22,749 nucleotides of DNA, taken from positions 1 to 22,749 of the forward strand of contig BPQB01000172.1 of NCBI GenBank assembly GCA_019973155.2, in the 5' to 3' direction. Numbering within the stretch: the first letter of the stretch is position 1; the number at the start of each line of letters is the position of its first letter. The DNA is from Phanerochaete sordida. Its lineage: Eukaryota > Basidiomycota > Agaricomycetes > Polyporales > Phanerochaetaceae. Below, one piece after another: positions 1-8,343 of the stretch. Both the position numbers and the translations under genes were made by a program. The notes below the pieces were generated by a model that was not told the origin of the DNA, made no database searches, and saw only the letters and a program-made list of their open reading frames with translations.

Positions 1-38
1 CTGTGCCAAGCGCGTGCCCTGGGCGGCTATGACTCCGG

Positions 39-1018
39 ATGCGTCGAGGTCTGCTCGAGCACTGGATTAAACCAGGGAAATTCGCAATAAATCGGCGAAA
101 AATAGGGCAGGACCGTCATATCCATGACAACCGCGTTCTTCAGGCTATACTTCAGCCTGCGTTTATTCACTCAATGATCAAGCTTCCAGACCCTGCTACT
201 ACACCACTCCCATTCAAGAACAACCCCAAGTTCTGGCTGTTCTTCAAGTACGCCCTGGGAGCTATTGATGGCTCGCACATCCATGCATTTCCACCAAACC
301 ACCTTCGCGCACGCTTTCGTGACCGCTCAGGAAATCTGTCCCAGAATATCCTTGCAGCATGCGCCTTCGACATGCAGTTCTGCTACATCCTCTCTGGATG
401 GGAAGGCAGCGCTGCTGACAGCCATATTCTTGAGCACGCTCGTACAACATCATTCCTCGTGCCCAAAGGGTATTATTACCTTGCGGATGCCGGGTTTCCT
501 TCCTGCGACATTCTCATGGTTCCCTATCGTGGTGTACGCTACCATCTCCGTGAGTGGGGTAATTCCAACAAGCGGTATGTTTTTTATGGTAATATGACTA
601 TTTGCTAATCTAGTCGAACTTTAGGCCTGCAGACCATAAGGAGCTTTTTAATCTCCGTCATGCTCAGCTTCGCAACGTTGTTGAGCGTATTTTTGGTGTT
701 GCAAAGCGCAAGTTCCCTATCATGGATCGTGCATGCGAATACGATATTGCAACACAAGCTCAAGTGTTTATTGCCTTCGCTGCAGTATTCAACTTCCATC
801 GCCAGCAGTCAACAATCGATATTCCTGACTTCGACCCTACAGACATGGTTACAGACCCTTTATCATCTGCGTCATCTGCTCCAGAGCACGATGAACAAGA
901 CACGCTGTATGGGAATGTTGGCAAGGCCGAACGCGAGCGCGCAGAAGCACGTCGGGATAGAATTGCGTTGAAGATGTGGGAAAGCTATGTTGCAGTGCAA
1001 GATGGGTATCAACACTGA
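39..1018 (+). CDS. PIF/Harbinger DDE transposase (element A), 5' incomplete
   Basis: Cut-and-paste transposase of the PIF/Harbinger superfamily (DDE_Tnp_4 fold), expected to cut and join the element ends in the nucleus. Two exons, 39-574 and 625-1018, are joined across a 50-base intron (donor GTATGT, branch GCTAATC, acceptor TTTAG); the reading frame continues exactly. Catalytic residues, counted from the codon at 39, are D77 in AIDGSH, D150 in LADAGFP and E199 in VVERIFG. All three are present, as are the family motifs PKFWLFFKYALG, YILSGWEGSA and RHAQLRN. The N-terminal helix-turn-helix region seen in copy B is missing: sequence upstream of about residue 32 does not match, so the first exon is either outside the window or degraded, and the ATG at 39 is only the first available one. 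No stop or frameshift is visible in the catalytic part. Confidence 0.88.
575..624 (+). other. intron in transposase A
   Basis: A 50-base spliceosomal intron: GTATGT donor at 575, CTAAT branch sequence near 605 and TTTAG acceptor at 620-624. Removing it joins R-P-A-D-H-K to the preceding REWGNSNK block. Copy B has an intron at the same protein position, which confirms both. Confidence 0.85.
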
Positions 1019-1056
1019 TTATATCATGGGTAGCGTACAAAGGAATGACTGTGTAT

Positions 1057-1110
1057 GATTAAACGAGTGTGGAACATATGCCAAAGACTATGGAAGATTA
1101 AACGAGTGTG
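1057..1110. repeat. 15-base direct repeat between the convergent genes
   Basis: The sequence GATTAAACGAGTGTG occurs at 1057-1071 and again at 1096-1110, 39 bases apart, in the 120-base gap between the two stop codons of element A. It may lie in the 3' untranslated regions of either gene. No function can be assigned. Confidence 0.7.
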
Positions 1111-1138
1111 CAAAAGGCGACGATCAGAGTCAAAAAGT

Positions 1139-2299
1139 TCAGGCGCGCTTAACATAGGCAATCTGAGTCATAAGCCAGATCTTGCGAGCCTCCAAATGCT
1201 CAGAAGGAAAGCTGGAATACTCAACAGCGAGCTCAGGATTGCTGGGAAAATCCTGGGAACGACAGCGGGATCCTCGGAGGAAAGGCCTTCCTCCTGGACA
1301 ATCGTCTTCCAAGCGCGTTGACAGCGAGGCGTAGCGGTGAGGGAAGATGAGGCCAATGGCTGAGAGGGAGGAGGGGGGGTGATTATGGTGGTAATCGCGT
1401 TGAGCGAGCTCGCCAAAGAGACCAGCGCAGATGCGCCATTGGGACGCTCACGACGCTTCTGAGGGTGGGCAGAGGTGGAAGAGCCGATGGCAGGCTGCCA
1501 GTCCAGCTCATCATCTGTCATGCGGGGGGTAGGCGCGATAGGCAAGGGCAAACGAGGGCCAGTGTTCTAATTTGACGTCAAAATTCGCAAATAAATCAAA
1601 GGATAATCAGACGCACCTGAGAAGTGATCTGGGAAGTCTCATCCTCGGCCAGAGCATCCACCGTATCCATCTCGTCGCTTTCATCTTCACTTGAAGGAGC
1701 AGGAGTGTCCATACGCGGGTTGACAGGTGCTGGACCTCCTACAGCAATGGCAAACTGGCCCGTGGCAATGTTGTCATCAGAGATGTGGGTGATGTCGTTG
1801 TACAGAGGGAAAGGGTGTGTGCGGAACCACTTGGCCTTCGGGTGAGCCTAAGAACATGCATGAATATGGCTGCGAATTTATACGATTTTTGCGACGCACC
1901 TGGATGTACGGTTTCCAAACCGCATCTGCAGCAATGACCAGGGACTTCTCATCGTCCCAGCCAAAGCCTGACTGCGAGCGAAGGGTCTTGCAGACCTTGT
2001 ACCGGCTACGAAGCTGCAGAACACTGTGGTTTAGCACAAAATACCCGATATTTCGAGTAAAAATGCGTACTGTCCGCCAATGGGCCTTAGACGACTTGAC
2101 AGAGACAGTGAGGCCTGTGGCAGCATGGACAGTGACACAACTGGCCTGCCAGGTTGTCGGCTTGAAACCTGACTCGGCCATGAGACCACTGTCCTTGGCC
2201 TGCTTGAGGGCTTCCACTAGCGCCTTGGAAGCTGCAGGCTTCCACTCGGCTCGGGCATTGGCAGCGACTTGGGCAGCGGCGGCGGGGGTACGAGGCATT
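1139..2299 (-). pseudogene. Myb/SANT-like DNA-binding partner gene (element A), frameshifted near its 3' end
   Basis: Second gene of element A. Four exons read from the ATG at 2299 (MPRTPAAAAQV), with introns at about 2016-2072, 1850-1901 and 1570-1619 that keep frame. The Myb/SANT-like domain (Myb_DNA-bind_3 type) runs from EWKPAASKALVEAL through TTWQ, SRYK and SGFGWDDEKSLV to VWKPYI; then comes HPKAKWFRTHPFPLYNDI, an acidic Ser/Glu linker and a low-complexity C-terminal part. In Harbinger elements this partner is thought to bind subterminal DNA and help the transposase reach the nucleus. Compared with copy B (ARKAWLMYEL), the matching A block (ARKIWLMTQIAY, stop at 1139-1141) lies in a different frame from the upstream exon. 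A one-base-type frameshift near 1260 is therefore inferred. Without it the frame stops at 1168. Confidence 0.82.
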
Positions 2300-2437
2300 G
2301 CAAGGTCAAAGAAAGGATTTATTACGATGTAAAGACAGACTGGGGCGAGGGGAGGGAGAGAGCGAGCGAGGACGGCCGCTCGCGCGCGGCAGGAGTGTAG
2401 CGCGGCGGCCTCACTGCTCGCGCGTGCCCGCATCACA

Positions 2438-2457
2438 TGACCTGTCACAACAGGTCA
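2438..2457. repeat. inverted repeat inside the right end of Harbinger A
   Basis: TGACCTGT (2438-2445) and ACAGGTCA (2450-2457) are perfect 8-base arms around a 4-base spacer, about 80 bases inside the right terminus. This is a plausible subterminal protein-binding or hairpin site; binding by the Myb-like partner is inference only. Confidence 0.6.
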
Positions 2458-2539
2458 CATCAGCGGGCTCAGGTCCGGCGGGCGCTCTCGTCAAAAGTGG
2501 GCCCACGAGCGGTCGCCACTGCTGCAACCAATCAGGCCC

Positions 2540-2542
2540 TTA
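2540..2542. other. target-site triplet TTA at right end of Harbinger A
   Basis: TTA directly outside the GGCCC end of element A. PIF/Harbinger elements duplicate a 3-base TWA target. Only one copy can be seen because the left end is outside the window. Confidence 0.6.
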
Positions 2543-2601
2543 GCATGAGACCTGTGAGAGGCTTTAGAGGTAGTGGAAAACTTGATGTCTTGATCAGACT
2601 C

Positions 2602-4098
2602 CTAGTCCTTGTCACCTCCAGACTCTGGGGCATCAGAGTCCGTGATGTACAGAGGATTCTCGCCCTTATCCTTGCGAATACGGGGAGGAGGAGTAATGGG
2701 GCCAGCAGGACGGAACTTCTTGACTGGAAATCTGCAGACAAACATGTCAGAGAGGATGAAAGGCATTCAAGTGAGCTGCTTACATGTCCATCTCCACATC
2801 AGAGTTGTCCACGTCCATAGGGCTAGCCATTGCAGCTAAAGGCCTGAGAATCATGAGATGAGGAGCATATCAGCCAAGGAAAAGAGCCAACCCCTTCTTG
2901 GAGGGTGTCTTCCTGCAGACGCAATGAGTGCCTGCACCTGAGATATGATGGAGAAACAAACATACTTTGGAGAGGGGGTTGGCGGTGTGGGGATCTCCTC
3001 TGCAGGAACGCACCTTCTGGTTGTATTGATTAGATGCTGGATACAATACAAGATATGGCCTCACTCTTTTCTGGGGCTAGCAAGGATGAGCTCTGTCTAC
3101 TCGGGGCTATAGCGAGAGACTGCCTTTCTTTTGCCTTTCCTGTCGGCGATGAGTTAAAGCATATTCAGACACAGAGCAGATGAGCATAAAACTTACTCAG
3201 CAGATGCAGCAGGAGGAGCTTCAGCTGCATCGGGCTCTGCAGCAGGCAAGGGTGTCTTGCGAGGTCTTCCACGAGGGCGAGGCTTGGGCTTGGTCTCTTC
3301 CTCTTGCTGCTCAGAGACTGGAGCTTGCTTGGTGGCCTTAGAGGGCCTGCCTCGGGGACGAGCCGCGGGCTTGGGCCTGGAGAATGTAGATGTTGGTTGT
3401 GAGACTATGACAAGTAAGAACAGCCACTCACGGGACAACAACCTCCACTTTGGCCTTAGGAGGCCTACCACGCTTCTTGACAGAAGCCACCACAGCCACC
3501 TCTTCCTCTTCCTCCTCTTCCTCCTCTTCTTCTACCTCCTCCACCTCCTCCATCTCTTCCCCCTCTTCCCCCTCCACCACCTCCACTACCTTCTTCTTGT
3601 TCTTCTTGGCCTTCTGCAGCTCCACAGCGTCTTCATCCTCTTCAGCTTCATCATCAACAAACTGTGCAATAACTGTCAGTGGCCTGTAGCTCTGGACTAT
3701 TTGAATACTCACCTGCACGGCATCCTGATCATTCTGAAGGTCCTCTTCCTCCTCTTCAGCATCCACCTGAGTAGAGGGCTGTGTTTTATGCGGGCCAGGT
3801 TAGGGTATGCCAAATATGAGAGACAGTGTCAACTCACTGTTCCTCTGCACTGTCCTCCTCTGGACCAGAGTCTCCATGGTCATCATTATCAGTGTCAGAC
3901 AGCACTGCTTTGGACTTTGGAGGAGCTCTGCCACCACCACGGCCACGACCACGACCACGTGGACGGCCACGGCCACGAGTGCCACGGGAGGTACTGTGAA
4001 TAGGACTTAATTAGCAAGGAATAAAATGGTGTTAACAAATGGAGGACTGACTTGTTACTTCCACGGGTGGGGCTTGTGGACTTGGAAGCAGCAGGCAT
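2602..4098 (-). CDS. acidic multi-AT-hook nuclear protein, multi-exon
   Basis: Probable chromatin or DNA-minor-groove-binding protein. Suggested exons on the minus strand: 4098-4052 (MPAASKSTSPTRGSN), 3993-3838, 3778-3713, 3661-3432, 3376-3197, possibly 3139-3097, 3016-2966, 2912-2892, 2843-2784 and 2731-2602 (stop TAG). AT-hook cores are RGRPRGRG in exon 2, KRGRPP in exon 4, and RGRPSK and RGRPRK in exon 5. A long Glu-rich run is encoded around 3490-3560 and an NLS-like KGKRK at about 3130. The ending is ITPPPRIRKDKGENPLYI then an acidic tail. Introns are 51-59 bases with GTGAGT/GTAAGT donors. Two uncertainties: exon 2 to exon 3 is one base out of phase with the acidic frame, and a stop at 3097 could end the gene there, leaving 2602-3016 as a separate small gene. 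No specific orthologue is recognised. Confidence 0.65.
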
Positions 4099-4829
4099 AG
4101 CAGTAGACTTAGGAAGGACTTGTAAGCAGAAGCAGAAGGGGAGCTCAGGCTATTCAGCCACCATGAAGATTGCTCATATAACCCGGCATATGATGGCATC
4201 AGCGGAGTTGCCATATACTGTACAGTACCGGAAACCGGATATCCAAAGAATCACATGTTGAACGGAGTTCCGCCATCAGAAGTGGTAAGGCGCTCACAGC
4301 ACTGTTTGAAGGTTTCCTAGCAACCAATTCCCTCTTGTTCTAACAGACACACAGCAGCTTTCTTTGCTCTCCACTATGGCTCTTGCATTTCTATACAGCA
4401 ATCAAGCAAACTATGGTGAGAGAATATGCTTGTGATAAACAAGGACGGGACTGAAAGATGTCTGTGCAGCACAGAAGCTGTCCAGCATGGTGCAGCACTT
4501 GCTGGCGAGTAAACCTAGAGTTCCTCTGCTTGCTAGCATGGCCCAGGTAGAAATAACACCACTCTGCACAAACTGCGGTTAAAACATAGGTGATAGGAAG
4601 ACAAAGTCAGGGTTGCAACTACTATGCTGCATAACAAGCAGTCTTCTCGGCTGGACTTGATTTGGCCAATCAGGAAGGATGAAGACCCAGAAGAGGCCAT
4701 TTTTAGTGTGCAAGGCTATGTCACAGCACTCAATCTACCCCCGGTGCTTTCCCATGTCAAGTGAGGATGCCTGGGTAACGCTTCAAAGCTACTACTCAAG
4801 CATGATGTCATAGACTGTCCTCCAACGTC
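4099..4829. other. intergenic region with one small open frame
   Basis: This is the 5' flank of the minus-strand AT-hook gene and the left flank of the plus-strand fragment at 4830. No family is recognised. The only notable open frame is 46 codons on the plus strand, 4624-4764, containing DLIWPIRKDEDPEEAIFSVQ; it could be an upstream exon of the 4830 fragment, but no splice link was established. No RNA gene or long repeat was seen. Confidence 0.4.
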
Positions 4830-5323
4830 ATGCATTCCAGACAGTCCATCACCTTCAGTGGACTAGGAACCAAGGAGTTTGAAGCTTGCATGGAAGCTAT
4901 CCTCCAAGTTCATCAGGCTTTCAAGGGACAGCTTCCTCCTGATAGCTTGGAGAACTGGGCTCCTGCTTATGAAGAGGGCCACATGGCGCTGGATGTGTCC
5001 AACAGATACTACGCTGCCAAGAAGGACTTGCTGGACGAGGATAGTCCTTTCAGCGAGCAAGTAGACCCTCTCTCCATCTTGCAGAAGCACATGCCCTCCT
5101 TGCCATGCAGGAGACAATGAAGTCCCCTACTTCGAGCTCATCAGTCGTGAGAAGAAGTAAGTGACATTATATTCTACCTTTCACTAGCTCATATGCTTGT
5201 ATCACAGACAGTCCCATCTTCCTATTCCTCCTACTGCCATTCAGTTGGGCACAGTGGTGGAGGTTCAACTGGCCTTCTATGTTCTTCCTCTGAAGAACCG
5301 CAGATTTAAGATGATCACCAAGC
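4830..5323 (+). pseudogene. fragment of an unrecognised fungal protein family, cut by an LTR
   Basis: Coding remnant resembling a hypothetical family I associate with basidiomycetes, with motifs SNRYYAAKKDLL, VDPLSILQKHM, DNEVPYFELI and VVEVQLAFYVLPLKNRRFKM. I do not know its function. From the ATG at 4830 the frame ends at 5118-5120, but the continuing GDNEVPYFELISREKK block lies in another frame, so a single-base frameshift near 5090-5110 is inferred. A consensus intron at 5157-5207 (GTAAGT donor, ATCACAG acceptor) joins REKK to QSHLPIPPTAIQL in phase. The block stops abruptly where the solo LTR begins at 5324, right after KMITK; the remainder of the protein is not found on the far side of the LTR. 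The frameshift, the lost 3' end and the LTR together point to a dead copy. Confidence 0.6.
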
Positions 5324-5699
5324 TGTTGGAGTGCGTGCTGCAGGCACCTCTCCGCCTCAGTGGCCCCATGGACTCGGTCTGGGCCTTGGTGCCACTCACT
5401 TCAGTGGCACCTTCCTTTTGGGACATTCCTTTGTCTTATTGTCTTTCACCTTTCCTTTGTCCTAGGTTTATCCGTTCCTTTGTAGCGCTTTCTCCGTTCT
5501 TCCTCTGTGAATGGACCTGATTAGCGCCGGATCAGCGTAGTTATAAACCCTGGTGGGGCGGACTTGGGCCTTCAGTTGCTCATCCACCACCACCAGGTCA
5601 GTGGCCACTCCTCGTCTCAATACACTCAGTTGCTCATCCACCACCACCAGTGTGTGCTCCGGAGCGTCTCAGTGGTCGAGTACACCTCCCACACCAACA
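5324..5699 (+). mobile_element. solo LTR of a Copia-type retrotransposon, 376 bases, mismatched flanks
   Basis: Begins TGTTGGAGTGCG and ends CACACCAACA, and aligns end to end with the reverse complement of the LTR at 11255-11630 (same length, about eleven mismatches by eye, roughly 97% identical). It carries a TATA-like TTATAAAC near 5541 and a 24-base direct repeat at 5573-5596 and 5627-5650. No internal retroelement sequence adjoins it, so it is a solo LTR. The five flanking bases differ: CAAGC on the left, CGCAG on the right. The left flank belongs to the 4830 gene fragment and the right flank to the Myb-like gene of element B, so the two sides were probably brought together by recombination between two different insertions. 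Confidence 0.85.
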
Positions 5700-6853
5700 C
5701 GCAGTCTGGAAAGCCGCGGGTTCCCAGGCACTTGTCCGAGTTCTGCAGGCGGAGAAGGATGCGGGGAGGATGGCCGACACCGGGTTCACCGATCAGACAT
5801 GGCAGCTGGTCGCTGCTGCAGTCCACAAGGACTCCGGGGCCTCTATGTCCATTGCACAGTGCCAGAGCTATTGGCACACCGCAGTAAGCCTTTGATATTC
5901 GCTCTATATTGTTTCTAAATCCGCAAAATAATAGCTCAATGGAAAATTCAAGAAGATAGAAGCTCTCCGAGCTGGCAAGGGCTTCTCCGGCTTCGGGTGG
6001 GATGCAGTCAACTTCCAGCTCACTGCCACTGACTCTGTCTGGGAGGATTATATTGCTGTAAGTCACCATCATTCTCCGCCATGTTTCTTAATGAGTATAA
6101 CATGCCTAGGCTCATCCAACAGATGGGAAATGGCTTTGCAGAAACGCCTTCCCACTCTACAATGAAATCTCCCAAATCTGCGAAAATCGCATTGCTACTG
6201 GTCAACATGCAATCGCAATCGGTGGTGTTGCTGATGCTGACGCTCATGCTGAACCGGAGGATGTTTCCATGGATGAGGAGAGGGGGAATGAGGGCGGCGA
6301 GGATGAGGAGGAGGAGGAGGAGGAGAAGGAGGATGAAGACGAAGACGAGGCTGAACATGCAGCCGCCACTCAAACCTCGGTACGCCAATACTCACTTTAG
6401 AACTGTAGTCGCTGACATCTTGTTCAAGGCACTTCGTCGTCCGCTCATTCACGCTTTACCGCACCTGGCAACACTGACGACGAGTTGCAATGGCGCCAAC
6501 TCACCGGCACGTCTGGCTCACAGCCGGTGACCAAAGGCCGGCACAAGCATTGTCAAAGTGAAGATCGTAACCTGCCACTGGCTGCCGCTATGAACAACCT
6601 TGCAGCCTCACTTGCTGTACCTGCCCCACAACAGGATGCACCTTTTGCTGCAGCCAGTACTCAGGGAACTCCGCGGCGCCAGCGTACTTGGAAGCTTATC
6701 GATGAAGACATGTCTCTCACAGATGAAGAGATCGCCAAAGCTCGCCGCCTGTTCCGTGGCAATGGAGACCTTGCAGGCGAGTTCCTTAGCTTTCCATCTA
6801 ATCGTCAAGCAGCTCGTAAAGCTTGGCTCATGTACGAGCTTTCAGTGGCGTGA
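5700..6853 (+). pseudogene. Myb/SANT-like DNA-binding partner gene (element B), 5' truncated
   Basis: Homologue of the minus-strand partner gene of element A. Exon blocks: 5700-5883 (VWKAAGSQALVRVL ... DQTWQLVAAAV ... CQSYWHTA), 5935-6057 (GKFKKIEALR, FSGFGWDAVNFQL, VWEDYIA), 6110 to about 6379 (KWLCRNAFPLYNEI, then a Glu-rich run at about 6295-6330), and a last exon to the stop at 6853 (TDDELQWRQL, RRQRTWKLIDED, ARKAWLMYEL). Introns 5884-5934 (GTAAGC, ATAATAG) and 6058-6109 (GTAAGTC, TGCCTAG) match copy A in position. The third intron can be placed around 6380-6430, but the frames do not join cleanly, so another frameshift is possible. The protein begins inside the Myb domain because the LTR replaced its start. 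A bound DNA target is inferred only from the family. Confidence 0.78.
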
Positions 6854-6970
6854 TTTATCTGTTAGCAGGCTTTTAATATGTTCGTGATTCACGCTCGTTT
6901 TGCATCCAACTGTTGTCGCTCTTTTCGATACCTATAATATACAACCTTCATAATGTCTTTCTCGAGTGTG

Positions 6971-8162
6971 CTATTGGCTTGATGAAGCCTGTGTGTCACT
7001 GATGAGCAGAGACTCAGTAGAATCGAAGATCGAGTCGTTTGTATCGTCGGGGTTGTGAATACGATTGAAGTTGTATATAGCTGCGAATGCAGGGAAAAAT
7101 GCAGCTTGTGCTTCGAGGCTGTAGGGAGCGCTTCTCCCCATAACTGGGAGCTTGTTCTTGGCGCTGCCAAAAATGCGCTCGATGACATTACGGAGCTGTG
7201 AGTGGCGAAGGTTGAAAAGCTCCTTGCAGTCTTGAGGCCTATACCAGAAATTAGCCATATATTGTTGAAAATACAAAAGCTTACCTTTGTCCAGCTACAC
7301 CCCATTCCCGAAGATGATAGCGTACACCTCGGTATGGAACAAGCAAGGTCTTGCATGATGGAAAGCCTGCATCGGCCAAGAAGAAGTATTTGTCGGGTAT
7401 TTTCAGGGAAGTTGTGAGGGCAGACTCGAAGATGAGATTGTCGGAGGCGCTGCCCTCCCAGCCAGAGAGAACGTAGCAAAACTGCATGTCAAATGTACAT
7501 GCAGCGAGTACATTTTGTGAAAGATTGCCTTTACGGTCCCCATATGGCGCACGTGTTTCTTCAGATGCATAGACAGCGACGTGAGAGCCATCAATAGCAC
7601 CCAGGGCATACTTGAAGAAAGGGTTAGAACTTCGGGTTGTGGATTATGTGCGAGGGAAGGGCAGAGCCAGGCGTAGGAAGGCGAATGAGGGGAGCAATGA
7701 ATGCAGGCTTCATAACATGCTCGAGCACCTCGTTGATATAGCTATAGCATGTCAGCCACTACAGATTTTCGAAGGATGCAAGACGTACTGGGAAATGGTG
7801 TCTTTACTGTGCTGGAAACGCTCTCCGAGGCTTTGCTGGTTTGCAGCAGAGCGTCCAAAAAACAGAAACATCGCCACTTTCTCCTCGATGGTCGTGTACT
7901 TAGATGGCCTGAGACCACTCTTCTGGCTCAGCTGGTGGCAGAGCTCGGCAAAGACCTCCTTAGTGACCCCAAGGTTGTCTTGGATCCGCTTTGGATGACC
8001 ATTGATCTGCTCTTGCACTCAAAGCTGTCCAGTCAGCATGGATGTGTGGTAGGGGATGGGATCTGGCCTCTCATCCTCTTCCTCAAGGACCACACTAGCG
8101 ACAGCAAGTCCCACCAATGCTGCTAGAACACGCCGTTGATGGTCTGTGAGCCGTGAGGCCAT
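6971..8162 (-). pseudogene. PIF/Harbinger DDE transposase (element B), broken
   Basis: Read from the ATG at 8162 (MASRLTDHQRRVLAAL). The N-terminal region is followed by ERFQHSKDTISQ at about 7795, the helix-turn-helix type segment missing from copy A. The catalytic part has AIDGSH (about 7590), LADAGFPS (about 7370) and VIERIFGSAK (about 7165), so D, D and E are all visible. Introns: about 7743-7789 (GTACGT to CTATAG) and about 7227-7281 (GTAAGC to GTATAG, same position as in copy A). Lesions: TGA at 8019-8021 where the family pattern LTGQxWV suggests Trp, and, just before FFKYALG (about 7617-7625), a TAA in place of an expected Trp plus one extra T that shifts frame. Stop TAG is at 6971-6973. 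An upstream in-frame ATG at 8246 is possible but less likely. Confidence 0.85.
8019..8021 (-). other. premature TGA in transposase B
   Basis: The frame is open on both sides of this codon: PYHTSMLTGQ precedes it and QEQINGHPKRIQDN follows. A single G-to-A type change of TGG would create it. It truncates the protein before the catalytic domain. Confidence 0.75.
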
Positions 8163-8304
8163 GGAGAGGTAGTGAGAGAGCACTCGAGCATTGCATTCAC
8201 GCAGTAGATAAAGGGATGACGCGCAATCATATCGTTTATCTCGCAATTACTACATTTGGAAATCACGCTGCGGTAACGCGCCAGCGAAATTGGGCTTGCC
8301 GAAA

Positions 8305-8331
8305 TTGGCCTATTTCAACGAAATAGGCCAA
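8305..8331. repeat. perfect subterminal hairpin at the right end of Harbinger B
   Basis: TTGGCCTATTTC (8305-8316) and GAAATAGGCCAA (8320-8331) are perfect 12-base arms around AAC, ending 12 bases inside the transposon terminus at 8343. The inner part GAAATTGG recurs nearby (8301-8308). Element A does not carry the same hairpin at its right end. Confidence 0.8.
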
Positions 8332-8343
8332 CCAAACAGGGCC

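Larger units (their letters stand above)
1..2539. mobile_element. PIF/Harbinger DNA transposon A, right part
   Basis: A two-gene PIF/Harbinger element that begins left of the window. It holds a DDE transposase on the plus strand and a Myb/SANT-like gene on the minus strand, converging with 120 bases between their stops. The right terminus is set at 2539 because, read inwards, it begins GGGCCTGATTGGTTG and is followed outside by TTA (2540-2542), the usual 3-base target duplication of this superfamily. Element B has a closely similar end (13 of 15 bases), which supports the boundary. The left terminus and the partner TTA are outside the window and cannot be checked. The element ends 62 bases from the stop codon of the AT-hook gene, so it inserted in that gene's 3' flank. 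Confidence 0.8.
5700..8343. mobile_element. PIF/Harbinger DNA transposon B, left end missing
   Basis: Second Harbinger copy in the same convergent design: Myb/SANT-like gene (+) then transposase (-), stops 117 bases apart. The right terminus, read inwards, is GGCCCTGTTTGGTTGGCC and matches element A at 13 of the first 15 positions. It is followed by TCA (8344-8346), a possible target triplet, and then by Copia RNase H coding sequence. The left terminus and the start of the Myb-like gene are absent, cut at the solo LTR. Both genes carry lesions, so the copy is not autonomous. Confidence 0.8.

Noticed and set aside
1817..2332. Plus-strand frame opposite the Myb-like gene of element A
   Set aside because: Shadow of exons confirmed by homology with copy B.
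3480..3600. Pyrimidine-rich CTCCTC stretch as a possible simple repeat or triplex-forming tract
   Set aside because: It is explained by Glu codons of the acidic run in the AT-hook protein.
3257..4003. Long plus-strand open frame opposite the AT-hook gene
   Set aside because: It is a Leu/Phe/His-rich shadow of the Glu-rich and Gly/Arg-rich minus-strand exons and has no motif of its own.
5650..5699. Possible start of the Myb-like gene within the LTR
   Set aside because: The frame is open there, but the residues come from the LTR terminus and do not match copy A.
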